NCBI RefSeq assembly: GCF_019973775.1
Contig: NZ_AP025032.1
Location: 3,348,001 to 3,412,000 of the forward strand
Direction: 5' to 3'
DNA length: 64,000 nucleotides
Source: Aureimonas sp. SA4125
GTDB taxonomy: Bacteria; Pseudomonadota; Alphaproteobacteria; Rhizobiales; Rhizobiaceae
The translations under genes were made by a program, and so were the position numbers. Below, piece by piece: positions 55,959 to 64,000 of the stretch (position 1 is the first letter of the stretch; each line of letters starts with the position of its first letter). The notes beneath the pieces are model-generated. The model did not search any database. It worked only from the letters and a program-made list of their open reading frames with translations, and was not told the DNA's origin.

Positions 55959-56026
55959 TTACAATTGCTTTTGTAAGATAAATTTCTATTTATATTCCGA
56001 TCAACGCAGAATCTGAAGTACGGACG
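55959..56026. promoter_or_regulatory. AT-rich mucR promoter region
   Basis: The gap between the 72-residue gene and mucR is strongly AT-rich (TTGTAAGATAAATTTCTATTT near 55970-55990). MucR/Ros proteins bind AT-rich sites with T-n-A features and repress themselves, so an autoregulatory site is likely here. No defined palindrome was assigned. Confidence 0.45.
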
Positions 56027-56512
56027 ATGGAAATGACAACCGAAAATACTGGAGTTCCGATGGAACTCGTCGTCAGGATTGTTGCGGCGTATGTCGGCAA
56101 CAATCATGTCGGGCGAGACGACCTCGGCAGTCTGATTCAGCTGGTACATGGCGCGCTGAATCTGACACCCGAAGCGAGCGAGCCCCCTGTCGAGGTGGTG
56201 CCGCTGAAGCCTGCGGTGTCGATCAAGAAGTCGATTACGCCCGATTACATCATCTGTCTCGAAGACGGGAAAAGCTTCAAGTCGCTGAAGCGGCACCTGG
56301 CATCCCACTACGATCTGACACCGGACGAGTATCGCCGGAAATGGGGCCTGCCGAGCGATTATCCGATGGTCGCTGCAAACTATTCGGCACAGCGCTCGCA
56401 GTTGGCCAAGAGCCTCGGCCTCGGTCGCAAGGCTGCCAGCGAGCCGGAGCCCGTCGACGAAGCGCCGAAGCGCCGTGCGCCCCGCAAGTCTAAGGCTGCG
56501 GCCGAAGGCTGA
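56027..56512 (+). CDS. mucR: MucR/Ros-family zinc-finger regulator
   Basis: The 161-residue protein has the Ros/MucR zinc finger with C77, D80, H90 and H94 in CLEDGKSFKSLKRHLASHYDLTPDEYRRKWGLPSDYPMVA. MucR controls exopolysaccharide, motility and virulence genes in alphaproteobacteria by binding AT-rich DNA. The end carries a basic Lys/Arg tail (KRRAPRKSKAAAEG), a little longer than average. Two hairpins, including a strong terminator, follow the stop. Confidence 0.95.
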   Translation: MEMTTENTGVPMELVVRIVAAYVGNNHVGRDDLGSLIQLVHGALNLTPEASEPPVEVVPLKPAVSIKKSITPDYIICLEDGKSFKSLKRHLASHYDLTPDEYRRKWGLPSDYPMVAANYSAQRSQLAKSLGLGRKAASEPEPVDEAPKRRAPRKSKAAAEG

Positions 56513-56528
56513 GACCGCGATCCGCTCC

Positions 56529-56556
56529 AGGGTCGATGCGATAGCGCGTCGACCCT
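56529..56556 (+). other. Stem-loop after mucR
   Basis: AGGGTCGA pairs with TCGACCCT around a 12-base loop, 17 bp after the mucR stop. No T run follows. It may add to the termination region formed with the hairpin at 56578-56601. Confidence 0.5.
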
Positions 56557-56577
56557 GCGTTCAGGATGGACTACCGC

Positions 56578-56601
56578 AAAGGCGCACTTCGGTGCGCCTT
56601 T
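56578..56601. terminator. Terminator after mucR
   Basis: A 10-bp stem (AAAGGCGCAC and GTGCGCCTTT) with a TTCG tetraloop ends in a T run on the plus strand. It terminates mucR. The reverse strand also ends in Ts, so it could stop the opposite operon as well. Confidence 0.85.
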
Positions 56602-56729
56602 CGGCGTTTATGGTCTTCTCGATTCCGGCGGACTCTGACCGAATTACGGCACGGATGGAATCGCAATCCGATCCCTGGACGCGATCGGTCGTCCGCTTTG
56701 ATGACCTCATCGTTCAGCCGGCGGCTCGG

Positions 56730-57779
56730 TCAGTCCGCGAGGATATCGGCCAAAGGCGGCATCACCGCCCCTGGGCGGCCCGACGGCCAATTAGGGCTGC
56801 GGTCCTTGTCGATGACGGCGGCCCTGACACCTTCGTAGAAATCTTCGGTTCTCAGACAGAAGGCAGCGGCGCGAAGTTCGCGCGCGAGACACGTCTCCAA
56901 TGTCGCGGCTTCCGCGCCGAGGCGCAGCAGGTCCGAAGTCAACGCAAGGGAGAGCGGCGAGCGGCTTTTCATGACGGCGATGCAGTCTGCTGCGAAGACG
57001 GCCCCCGAGCCTTCCACCGCCTGCAAGGCGGCGATGACGGCGGCGGCGTCCGGTTCGGCAAAGGACGTGGCGATGGTCTCGCCGTGCAGGGCAAAGAGAT
57101 CGGGAGTCGATTCCAGCGCAAAGCCCGAGATGAAGACCCTGACGTCGCCGTCGTCGATGGGCCCGGCAAGGGCCACGAGCTCGCGGCGGAGCGACGGCAG
57201 AACCTCCGACGTGACGAGGTGATCGGCCAGACCTGAGAAGATCACGTCACCCGGCCCTATGTTCTGGCCGGTGAGTGCGAGGTAGCGGCCACAGGATCGC
57301 TGGAGGCGCGGCAGCAGGAATGTCGCACCGACATCGGGGATGAAGCCGATGCCGACTTCCGGCATGGCAAAGCGCACCCTTTCGGTGATCACGCGATGCT
57401 TCAGATGCATGGCAAGCCCGGCCCCGCCCCCCATGACGAGGCCATCCATCAGGCAGACCACGGGCTTCGGGCTGTGGACGAGCGCGGAAATCAGCGCGTA
57501 TTCCTCGCGCCAGAAGATTTTGGCCTCGCCGTCTAGCGCCCTGCCGCTGTCGAAGACAGCGCGGATGTCTCCCCCGGCGCAGAAGGCGCGCCCTTCGGCT
57601 GCTTCAAGCAGGATCAGCGTGACCGCGGGGTCGCCGAGAAACCCGTCAAGACCGGCACGCAGGAGCCGGATCATCTCCAGCGTCAAGGCATTCAGCGCCT
57701 TCGGCCGGTTGAGGCAAAGGACGCCGACGGCGCCCTCGCGGCCGGTGACGACGGGAGGCGCTGGGGTCTGTTCGGGCAT
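56730..57779 (-). CDS. Enoyl-CoA hydratase family protein, likely 3-hydroxyisobutyryl-CoA hydrolase
   Basis: This protein of about 349 residues has the crotonase fold with NRPKALNALTLEMI, RAFCAGGDIRAVFD (oxyanion-hole Gly) and GGGAGLAMHLKHRVITERVRFAMPEVGIGFIPDVGATFLLPRL, with the catalytic Glu in MPEVGIGFIPD. The length and layout fit 3-hydroxyisobutyryl-CoA hydrolase of valine breakdown. The ATG at 57779 follows AGGGGA; a GTG at 57812 that overlaps the GMC gene is an alternative. It is in one operon with the GMC oxidoreductase. Confidence 0.85.
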   Translation of the reverse strand: MPEQTPAPPVVTGREGAVGVLCLNRPKALNALTLEMIRLLRAGLDGFLGDPAVTLILLEAAEGRAFCAGGDIRAVFDSGRALDGEAKIFWREEYALISALVHSPKPVVCLMDGLVMGGGAGLAMHLKHRVITERVRFAMPEVGIGFIPDVGATFLLPRLQRSCGRYLALTGQNIGPGDVIFSGLADHLVTSEVLPSLRRELVALAGPIDDGDVRVFISGFALESTPDLFALHGETIATSFAEPDAAAVIAALQAVEGSGAVFAADCIAVMKSRSPLSLALTSDLLRLGAEAATLETCLARELRAAAFCLRTEDFYEGVRAAVIDKDRSPNWPSGRPGAVMPPLADILAD

Positions 57780-57808
57780 TGTTGGCATCCCCTGGAGCGT
57801 CGAGCCGG

Positions 57809-59419
57809 TCACGCGGCGAGGATCATGGCGGCCGCCTTTTCGGCGATCATGATCGTCGGCGAATTCGTGTTGCCGGAAACGATGGTCGGCATGATGGAGG
57901 CGTCGGCGATGCGCAGCCCCCGCACGCCGCGCACCCGAAGATCCGGATCGACGACGCTGGCAGGATCGGCGCCCATCCGGCAGGTGCCGACAGGGTGGAA
58001 GATCGTCGTGCCGATGGCACCGGCCGCGGCAACGAGCTCCTCCTCGCTCTGATAGGCCGGTCCCGGCTTGAACTCCTCCGGCCGATAGGGCTGCAACGCC
58101 TTCTGCCCGACGATGGCGCGGGTGATGCGGATGGAATCGGCGGCAACGCGGCGGTCGGCGGGACTGGCGAGATAGTTCGGCCGGATCTGCGGCTGCCGGC
58201 GATGGTCGGGGCTGTCGACGTGGATCGAACCGCGGCTTTGCGGGCGCAGATTGCAGACACTGGCCGTGAAAGCGGGAAAGGCGTGCACGGCCTCGCCGAA
58301 CCTTTCGAGGCTCAGCGGCTGCACATGATATTGCAGATTGGCGGTCTCGAAGGAGGGATCGGAGCGCGTGAAGACGCCGAGCTGGCTCGGCGCCATCGAC
58401 ATCGGCCCGGTACGCCGCGCCAGATATTCCAGCCCGATCATCGCCTTGCCCCAGAGCTTCGAGGCCTTCTCGTTGAGGGTCGCGATGCCGGTGACACGGT
58501 AGGCGCAGCGCAGCTGCAGGTGGTCCTGCAGATTCTCGCCGACGGACGGGCGGTCGACCCGGCAGTCGATCCCGGCGGCGGCAAGCACTCCGGCACCGCC
58601 GATGCCCGACAGTTCCAGGATCTGCGGCGAGCCGACCGCACCGGCCGACAGCACGACCTCGCGGCGGCAGCGCACGCTGTGGACCGTTCCGCCCTGGTCG
58701 AATTCGACCCCCGTGACGCGCGGGCCAGAATCCCCGGCCGATTCCTCGACGAGGAGGCGGCGGACATGCGCCGACGTCGCCACCGTCAGGTTCGGCCGCC
58801 CCCGCGCCGGCCGCAGGAAGGCCTTGACGGTGTTCCAGCGAAAACCGTTGCGCTGGTTCACCTTGAAATAGGACGAACCCTCGTTGTCGCCCCGGTTGAA
58901 ATCATCGCTGCGCGGGATGCCGTATTCCTCGGCGGCCGTGCGGAAGGCTTCGAGAATGTCCCAGCGCAGACGCTGCGGCTCGACCCGCCATTCGCCGCCG
59001 GCGCCGTGCATCGCGTCGGCGCCGGCAAAGTAATCCTCGGACTTCTTGAAGAGCGGCAGCACCTCGTCCCAGCCCCAGCCGGTGCAGCCGGCCTGGCGCC
59101 AGAGGTCGTAGTCGCGCGCCTGGCCGCGCATGTAGATCATGCCGTTGATCGACGAACAGCCGCCCAGCACCTTGCCGCGGGGATAGCCGAGCGAACGCCC
59201 GCCGAGCCCGGCCTCGGGCGCGGTGGAAAAGCACCAGTCGGTGCGCGGATTGCCGATGCAGTAGAGATAGCCGACCGGGATGTGGATCCAGGGATGGTTG
59301 TCGCGCCCGCCGGCTTCCAGAAGCAGCACGTCGTTGCGACCGTCCGCCGACAGCCGGTTTGCCAGCGTGCAGCCGGCCGTGCCACCGCCGACGACGATGT
59401 AGTCGTATTCGCCCTTCAC
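57809..59419 (-). CDS. GMC-family FAD oxidoreductase (choline dehydrogenase-like)
   Basis: The 536-residue flavoprotein has the FAD dinucleotide motif IVVGGGTAGCTLANRLS and the GMC signatures SLGYPRGKVLGGCSSINGMIYMRG and LSAGAVGSPQILELSGIG. A C-terminal block, TIFHPVGTCRMGADPASVVDPDLRVRGVRGLRIADASIMP, holds the catalytic His. The GTG start at 59419 follows GGGAGGAAA. The alcohol substrate is unknown. It overlaps or abuts the hydrolase gene, suggesting a two-gene operon. Confidence 0.9.
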   Translation of the reverse strand: MKGEYDYIVVGGGTAGCTLANRLSADGRNDVLLLEAGGRDNHPWIHIPVGYLYCIGNPRTDWCFSTAPEAGLGGRSLGYPRGKVLGGCSSINGMIYMRGQARDYDLWRQAGCTGWGWDEVLPLFKKSEDYFAGADAMHGAGGEWRVEPQRLRWDILEAFRTAAEEYGIPRSDDFNRGDNEGSSYFKVNQRNGFRWNTVKAFLRPARGRPNLTVATSAHVRRLLVEESAGDSGPRVTGVEFDQGGTVHSVRCRREVVLSAGAVGSPQILELSGIGGAGVLAAAGIDCRVDRPSVGENLQDHLQLRCAYRVTGIATLNEKASKLWGKAMIGLEYLARRTGPMSMAPSQLGVFTRSDPSFETANLQYHVQPLSLERFGEAVHAFPAFTASVCNLRPQSRGSIHVDSPDHRRQPQIRPNYLASPADRRVAADSIRITRAIVGQKALQPYRPEEFKPGPAYQSEEELVAAAGAIGTTIFHPVGTCRMGADPASVVDPDLRVRGVRGLRIADASIMPTIVSGNTNSPTIMIAEKAAAMILAA

Positions 59420-59757
59420 GCATTTCCTCCCTGCGGGACCCGGGCGTGTTGCACCCGTCGTCCCGTTCACCGCTTGCCGTTCGGCGGTATGAGCTGCAGC
59501 CGAACGCCCCTCATCTTGGCATGGAAGAAGACTGGCCGCATCCCGCCCGAGGCCGACGTGGAGCGAGAAACGACCGCGGACTGCCGTCTGCTCCCTAAGC
59601 TCCCTACGCACCATCGGCGCGGCCCGGGCTTGTCGCGCAAGTCACCGACAGCGGTCCGGTCCGGACATGCAGGCACGGCAGGCCTGCCCTGCAGCTGCCC
59701 ATCTGCCGCCAATATTCAGATTCTGCCATGGTGTCTTCAGCAAGAAAGGAAACCACC
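59420..59757. other. Intergenic gap between GMC and the 42-residue gene
   Basis: This 338-bp region separates the divergent GMC and small-protein genes. It should hold promoters for both, with AT-richer sequence near 59710-59750 (ATTCAGATTCTGCCATGG). Open frames here are shadow frames with poor codon use. No gene was supported. Confidence 0.45.
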
Positions 59758-59886
59758 ATGTCCACGAATGAAAGCAACCCCCGGTCCAGCGACAGTTTTG
59801 TCGGCCGTCTCTGGAACAAGATCGTCGAGGCCCGCACCCGGCAGGCCGAGCAGCAGTTCCGGCACTACAATCGCCATCGGCGATAG
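59758..59886 (+). CDS. Small basic protein, 42 residues
   Basis: The frame reads MSTNESNPRSSDSFVGRLWNKIVEARTRQAEQQFRHYNRHRR and stops. An AAAGGAAA ribosome site precedes the ATG. It is highly basic at its C-terminus, with a helix in the middle (RLWNKIVEARTRQAEQQF) that resembles short alphaproteobacterial proteins of unknown function. No domain was recognised. It stands alone between the GMC and hmu genes. Confidence 0.55.
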   Translation: MSTNESNPRSSDSFVGRLWNKIVEARTRQAEQQFRHYNRHRR

Positions 59887-59957
59887 ACGAGAAAGCCGTT
59901 CCGGGCGGCGGGACCCCCGGTTCCCCGCCCTGACGTGACCGCGACGCGACGGGCTTG

Positions 59958-60761
59958 TCAGGGAAGGCGGGCGTGGCACGCCCTACCCGTGTGCGGCACG
60001 ACAAAAGGCAGACCGTCGCGGGGATAGGACGCCAGGGCGATGCCGAAGATCTCGGCGAGGCGAGGATCGGTCAGCACCGCGGCCGGCTCGGCGTCGAGGA
60101 CAAGGCGGCCCGCGTCGAGCGCGATGTAGCGATCGGCGAAGACGGCGGCGAGATTGAGGTCGTGCAGCACGGCGAAGACGAGGCCGCCGCCATCGGCGAA
60201 CTCACGCCCGATCTTCAGCACTTCGACCTGATGCTTGATGTCGAGGCTGGCCGTCGGCTCGTCGAGAAAGAGCGCGCGCGGGACGCCGTCCACCACGGGC
60301 TGGCCGATCTGGCACAGCACCCGCGCCAGATGCACGCGCTGCTGCTCGCCGCCCGAGAGCTCCTGCACGTTGCGGCCGCCGAAGCCAGCAAGGCCGACGC
60401 GGTCGAGCGCGTCGAGGATCTGGCGCCGGCGCTGGCTGGCCGTCTCGCCGCGTCGACTTTCCTGGCCGAGCGCCACGACCTCGAGCACGGTGAAGGGAAA
60501 GGCGAGGACGGATGCCTGCGGCAGCACCGCGCGCCGGCGAGCCAGCGCGCCGATCGCGACGGCGCCCAGTGGCTCCCCGTCCAGACAGGCCATGCCGCGG
60601 CTCGGCGCGAGCTCTCCCGTCAGCACCTTCAAGAGGGTCGATTTTCCCGCCCCGTTCGGGCCGACGAGCACGGTGAGCGTGCCGGCTTCCAGCCGCAGGT
60701 CTACCGATTTCAGGATATCGCGACCGCCAAGGCGCATGCCGACGTCGGATAGATCGAACAT
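59958..60761 (-). CDS. hmuV: HmuV, haemin ABC transporter ATP-binding protein
   Basis: The 267-residue ATPase has Walker A GPNGAGKST, signature LSGGEQQR and Walker B ALFLDEP with TASLDIKHQ. It powers the HmuU permease for haem uptake. The ATG at 60761 gives the expected N-terminus FDLSDVGMRLGGRDILKSV; it lies 8 bp after the hmuU stop. It is the last gene of hemP-hmuTUV. Confidence 0.94.
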   Translation of the reverse strand: MFDLSDVGMRLGGRDILKSVDLRLEAGTLTVLVGPNGAGKSTLLKVLTGELAPSRGMACLDGEPLGAVAIGALARRRAVLPQASVLAFPFTVLEVVALGQESRRGETASQRRRQILDALDRVGLAGFGGRNVQELSGGEQQRVHLARVLCQIGQPVVDGVPRALFLDEPTASLDIKHQVEVLKIGREFADGGGLVFAVLHDLNLAAVFADRYIALDAGRLVLDAEPAAVLTDPRLAEIFGIALASYPRDGLPFVVPHTGRACHARLP

Positions 60762-60769
60762 AGCTGACC

Positions 60770-61885
60770 TCACAGATCGAGATGGCTGCGGCGACGCAGC
60801 AGCATCCACAGGAAGAACGGTGCGCCGATGGCGGCAGTGAGAATTCCGATCGGCAGCTCGGCCGGAGCGGCGATGGTGCGGGCGACCATGTCGGCGACGA
60901 CGATGAGGACGGCGCCGAGGAGAGCCGCACCGGGCAGCAGGAAACGGTGATCGGCGCCGAGGACGAGGCGCAGGAGATGCGGCACGAGGATGCCGACAAA
61001 TCCGATGACGCCGCTCGTGGCCACCGCGGCGCCCGTGACGGCGGCGACGAGGAAGATCGCCCAGCGCTTCAGCCGCTGCACCGAAACGCCGAGATGAAAG
61101 GCCTCGGCCTCGCCGAGGACGAGCGCGTTCAGCCCGCGCCCGAGCAGGAACGAGAGCAGGATGCCGGCCAGCATCAGCGGACCGGAGACGGCGAGCTTCT
61201 GCCAGCTGGCGCCACCCAGACCGCCGAGGCTCCAAAAGGTGATGTCGCGCAATTGCCGGTCGTCGCTGAGGAAGACGAAGAAGCCGGTGAGCGCGTTTGC
61301 CAGGGCCGCCAGGGCGATGCCGGCGAGCAGCATGGTGGCGACCGAGGTCCGGCCCTGCCGCGTGGCGATGGCGTAGAGGGCGATCGTCGCGGCCAGTCCG
61401 CCGGCAAAGGCTGCCGCCGGAATGAGGAAGACGCCGAGAAGGCCGGCGATGCCGGCCGAGAGAAGGCGTTCGCCGACGACGATGGTCGCGACCACGGCCA
61501 GCGCCGAGCCGGACGAGACGCCGACGATCCCGGGATCGGCCAGCGGATTGCGGAACAGCCCCTGCATCAGCGCCCCCGCCACCGCGAGCGAGGCACCGAC
61601 AAGCGCGCCGAGCAGCACGCGCGGCATCCGGATCTGCCAGACGATGACCGAGGCGCCCGGATCGGCCGCCGCGACGGCGCCGGGCCCTTGCACGAGCACC
61701 TCGACCACCCGCGCCGGCGCCATGCCGGAGGGGCCGACGCCGAGCGACACGACGAGCGTCGCGGCGAGAACGAGAGCCAGGACGGCAAGGCCGACAAGCG
61801 CCCGCGGCGACCTGTCGCCGGCGTCGCGGCGCGCCGCCGCCCCGTGCCGGGCGTTCCCGCCGAGCGAGCCCAGAACCCCCGTCAC
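60770..61885 (-). CDS. hmuU: HmuU, haemin ABC transporter permease
   Basis: The 371-residue protein is a FecCD-type permease with many hydrophobic segments and family blocks PRVLLGALVGASLAVAGALMQGLFRNPLADPGIVGVSSGSALA and GVIGFVGILVPHLLRLVLG. The N-terminal 35 residues form a polar, Arg-rich extension (NARHGAAARRDAGDRSPR). The start overlaps the hmuT stop by 4 bp (ATGA). Confidence 0.94.
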   Translation of the reverse strand: MTGVLGSLGGNARHGAAARRDAGDRSPRALVGLAVLALVLAATLVVSLGVGPSGMAPARVVEVLVQGPGAVAAADPGASVIVWQIRMPRVLLGALVGASLAVAGALMQGLFRNPLADPGIVGVSSGSALAVVATIVVGERLLSAGIAGLLGVFLIPAAAFAGGLAATIALYAIATRQGRTSVATMLLAGIALAALANALTGFFVFLSDDRQLRDITFWSLGGLGGASWQKLAVSGPLMLAGILLSFLLGRGLNALVLGEAEAFHLGVSVQRLKRWAIFLVAAVTGAAVATSGVIGFVGILVPHLLRLVLGADHRFLLPGAALLGAVLIVVADMVARTIAAPAELPIGILTAAIGAPFFLWMLLRRRSHLDL

Positions 61886-62790
61886 TGCGCGGCCAGCTTC
61901 AGTTCCGGATAGAGCCGCGCGGCGAGATCCCGGGCAGCGGTCGGCGTGCGCGGTCCGAAGCCGAGAAGATACTGCGCGTCCATCTTGATCAGCGCGCCGT
62001 TGCGGCCGGCGGGCGTCGCCGCCAAAGCCGGCTGCGACAGGATCGCGTCGACATCGTGCGAGGACCCGGCCCGCACCATGGACAAGACGACGTCCGGCTG
62101 CAGCGCGGTCACCGCCTCCCAGGACAGCGCCTTGTAGCCCGTCATCCCGGACAGGACATTGTCGCCGCCGGCCAGGGCGATCATCGCATCGGCTGCGGTG
62201 CCGGCCCCCGCCGCCATCGGCCGACCATCCACCAGCGACAGGACGAAGAGCACGCGCTGGCGGCGTCCGACGCCGGCAAGGTCCGTCTTCAATGCCGCAA
62301 GCTCCGTCTCGATCGTTCGGGCAAGCCGGATGCCCTCGCTCTCCTCGCCGACGGCCCGCGCCACGGCCTCGATCTTCGCCGGCAGACCGGCCGCGTCGTA
62401 GCCCGAGGGCACATGCACGACGCGCACCCCGGCCTGGTCGAGCAGCGACACGGCCTCCGGCGGCCCTGCCCCCTCCTCCAGAAGGATGAGATCGGGTGAC
62501 AGCGCCAACACGCCCTCCGCCGAGAGCGCCCGGATATAGCCGACATTGGGATGGGCGGTCGCCGCAGTGGGATAGATGCTGGTCGAATCCACCGCGGCGA
62601 TCTCGTCGCTCTTGCCCAGTTCGTACAGCACCTCCGTCACCGCCCCGCCGACGGAGACGATGCGCTCGGCCTCGGCGGCATCCGCGTCGACGGTCTCGCC
62701 CAGCGCCATGACCAGCATCATGCCCAGAAGCGAGCGCGTCACCACCCGGCAGGCCATTGCATCACGATCAATCATGGTCAGATTCCTCAT
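61882..62790 (-). CDS. hmuT: HmuT, periplasmic haemin-binding protein
   Basis: This 302-residue protein has a long N-terminal signal segment (RVVTRSLLGMMLVMALGETVDADA) and the fold of haem-binding proteins: RIVSVGGAVTEVLYELGKSDEIAAVDSTSIYPTAATAHPNVGYIRALSAEGVLALSPDLIL. It passes haem to HmuUV. Its ATG overlaps the hemP stop (ATGA), so the two are coupled. The extended start before the signal is a normal possibility; an internal ATG at residue 12 is an alternative. Confidence 0.92.
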   Translation of the reverse strand: MRNLTMIDRDAMACRVVTRSLLGMMLVMALGETVDADAAEAERIVSVGGAVTEVLYELGKSDEIAAVDSTSIYPTAATAHPNVGYIRALSAEGVLALSPDLILLEEGAGPPEAVSLLDQAGVRVVHVPSGYDAAGLPAKIEAVARAVGEESEGIRLARTIETELAALKTDLAGVGRRQRVLFVLSLVDGRPMAAGAGTAADAMIALAGGDNVLSGMTGYKALSWEAVTALQPDVVLSMVRAGSSHDVDAILSQPALAATPAGRNGALIKMDAQYLLGFGPRTPTAARDLAARLYPELKLAAQ

Positions 62791-62978
62791 TTTGTCAGGA
62801 TCAACTTGCCCGATCGGGTCAATCTCAGCCGGTACAGCGCGCCATCATGCACAAGCCCCACCTCCCGTTGATCACCCAGCAGTTCAGATGCCTGGAAGAG
62901 TCGCAGAGGATAGTGCTGCGACGGCTCGCCGATGGCGTCCAGGTCTTTCAGCGGCGACCGATCGATGGGATCACTCAT
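62787..62978 (-). CDS. hemP: HemP, haemin uptake protein
   Basis: This 63-residue protein has the HemP domain at its C-terminus (VGLVHDGALYRLRLTRSGKLILTK). HemP/HmuP acts as a transcriptional co-activator or accessory protein for haem-uptake genes. It is the first gene of the hemP-hmuTUV operon and overlaps hmuT by 4 bp. An Irr-type motif overlaps its start codon. Confidence 0.93.
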   Translation of the reverse strand: MSDPIDRSPLKDLDAIGEPSQHYPLRLFQASELLGDQREVGLVHDGALYRLRLTRSGKLILTK

Positions 62979-63008
62979 TAGAACTATTCCGATTTAGAAG
63001 AATTCCGA
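62978..63008. promoter_or_regulatory. Tandem Irr-type iron control motifs
   Basis: Two copies of TTAGAA-N3-TTCCGA occur 16 bp apart (62978-62992 and 62994-63008). They resemble the ICE motif TTTAGAA-N3-TTCTAAA bound by Irr in Rhizobiales. They lie between hemP and the divergent receptor gene, so control of both by iron or haem status is likely. Confidence 0.5.
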
Positions 63009-63185
63009 AGTAAGTCCTGACTTCTTCTTTAATGTTGACTCTCATATTCATGTTTGGATAGGACCGTCAACAGCGGCGCGGAACATCCTCGACAGAGCAA
63101 GTTTCCGCCGCGGCAAAGCCAGCCATTCCGCCGAACCGGCGCCAGCCAGCCATGCCTGTCTCACTTCGAAAACAGGAGAATCTCC

Positions 63186-64000
63186 ATGGCTTGCCGCGGG
63201 CGCCTTTTGGCCGGACTTGGGTCCAGCCTCATGATTTCATGCGCCTTCATCGCGCCTGTCCTGGCGCAGGACGCTCAAAGCGACGCCATCGTGCTGCAGC
63301 CGGTGACGCTCGTCGGCGGCACCAAGCCCGCGACCGCGACGACCGCCGAGACGCCGCTGACGACGCGCGTCACCCGCGAAGAGCTGGACGCCGCGCAGAT
63401 CGAGGACGCCGACGACATCGGACGGCTCGATCCGGCGATCTCGTTCAGCGAGGGCTCGCAGAGCTTCAACATCCGCGGCCTCGACAGGAGCCGCACGTTG
63501 ACGACGATCGACGGCATCCGCGTGCCCTGGATCGAGGACGGGGCCCGCGGCGTAACGGGCGGCGTCTCCGCCTTCGACTTCGACACCCTCTCCACCCTCG
63601 ACATCGTCAAGGGCGCCGATTCCAGCATCTACGGTGCCGGCGCGCTCGGCGGCGTCGTCAACCTGCGGACGCTGAATCCAGAAGATCTTCTGCCGGGCAA
63701 CAAGACGTTCGGCGGGCTGTCCAAGGGCAGCTTCGACTCGAAGGATCAGAGCTGGAGCGTCGACCAGGCCATCGCCGCGCGCATCGACCAGACCTTCATG
63801 CTGCTTCAGGGTGGTTATCGCGACGGCCGCGAGATCGAGAACCAGGGCGACATCGGCGGCATCGGCCCGACGCGCAGCGAAAAGCTGCCGCTCGACTACG
63901 ACAATACCAACGTCCTGGCGAAGATCCGCCAGCATGTCGAGGGCGGCCACGTCATCGGCATCACCGGAGAATCCTACGACCGCGACGATGACATCGAAGC
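63186..64000 (+). CDS. TonB-dependent haem/haemoglobin receptor, partial
   Basis: The frame runs from an ATG with an AGGAG site to the window end, 271 codons. It begins with a signal peptide (residues 1-27, ending VLAQD), then a plug domain: TRVTREELDAAQIEDADDIGRLDPAIS, FNIRGLDRSRTLTTIDGIRVPW and VDIVKGADSS-like LDIVKGADSSIYGAGALGGVVNLRTLN. These features match haem/haemoglobin receptors (HmuR/BhuR type). It is divergent from hemP-hmuTUV, and together they form a haem uptake locus. The barrel lies beyond the window. TonB and ExbBD are not in the window. Confidence 0.92.
   Translation, partial: MACRGRLLAGLGSSLMISCAFIAPVLAQDAQSDAIVLQPVTLVGGTKPATATTAETPLTTRVTREELDAAQIEDADDIGRLDPAISFSEGSQSFNIRGLDRSRTLTTIDGIRVPWIEDGARGVTGGVSAFDFDTLSTLDIVKGADSSIYGAGALGGVVNLRTLNPEDLLPGNKTFGGLSKGSFDSKDQSWSVDQAIAARIDQTFMLLQGGYRDGREIENQGDIGGIGPTRSEKLPLDYDNTNVLAKIRQHVEGGHVIGITGESYDRDDDIE

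Overview
The window is a 64 kb chromosomal segment of a GC-rich (mid to high 60s percent by eye) alphaproteobacterium of the order Hyphomicrobiales (Rhizobiales). The evidence is a MucR/Ros regulator, an oxygen-sensing FixL-FixJ-FixK cluster, a HemP-HmuTUV haem locus, a Rhizobiales-type phn cluster and Rhizobiales-style intergenic repeats. The gene content would fit Aurantimonadaceae or a near relative, but that is an inference without a marker gene. No tRNA, rRNA or CRISPR array was seen.

Layout. 1-2.7 kb: a MoxR/DUF58/DUF4381/VWA operon, minus strand, cut by the window start. 2.9-4.2 kb: a PHP-domain protein, a degenerate repeat and a 54-residue membrane protein. 4.4-18 kb: a complete C-P lyase locus for phosphonates: phnF (minus), then phnGHIJKL plus a hexapeptide acyltransferase, then phnCDE, a DUF1045 2H-phosphoesterase-like gene, phnM and phnN. 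Pho boxes precede phnG and phnC, and a HutC-type operator lies between phnF and phnG. Two unrelated HicAB toxin-antitoxin modules sit antisense inside the operon, one between phnI and phnJ and one between phnJ and phnK. The first has a nonsense codon in its toxin gene.

18-23 kb: a TetR repressor divergent from an AcrAB/MexAB-type RND pump. 23.4-27 kb: Kup potassium transporter, an ExoD-family protein and a Crp/Fnr regulator. 27-28.9 kb: an IS256-family element inserted in a NUDIX gene, with inverted repeats and an 8-bp target duplication. 29.3-36.6 kb: a proline-rich exported or membrane-anchored protein, an OmpR-type two-component system and a second RND pump. A 16-bp motif before the proline-rich gene recurs in the two-component/RND intergenic region. 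36.7-39 kb: DUF2076, DUF938 and an SDR-like protein.

39-47.4 kb: metH (minus), 3-methyladenine glycosylase, a class III aminotransferase, a carbon-nitrogen hydrolase and a HAD phosphatase. 47.6-51.4 kb: a GntR regulator with a TRAP transporter. 51.6-55.1 kb: fixL, fixJ, a lone receiver and a FixK-type gene. 55.7-56.5 kb: a small hypothetical gene and mucR. 56.7-59.4 kb: a GMC oxidoreductase and a 3-hydroxyisobutyryl-CoA hydrolase-like gene. 60-64 kb: hemP-hmuTUV, divergent from a TonB-dependent haem receptor cut by the window end, with tandem Irr-type motifs between them.

Most genes are ordinary and intact. The most unusual structure is the phosphonate operon with two antisense HicAB modules. 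Next come the split NUDIX gene, the DUF1045 enzyme where PhnP might be expected, and several small genes of 30 to 54 residues.
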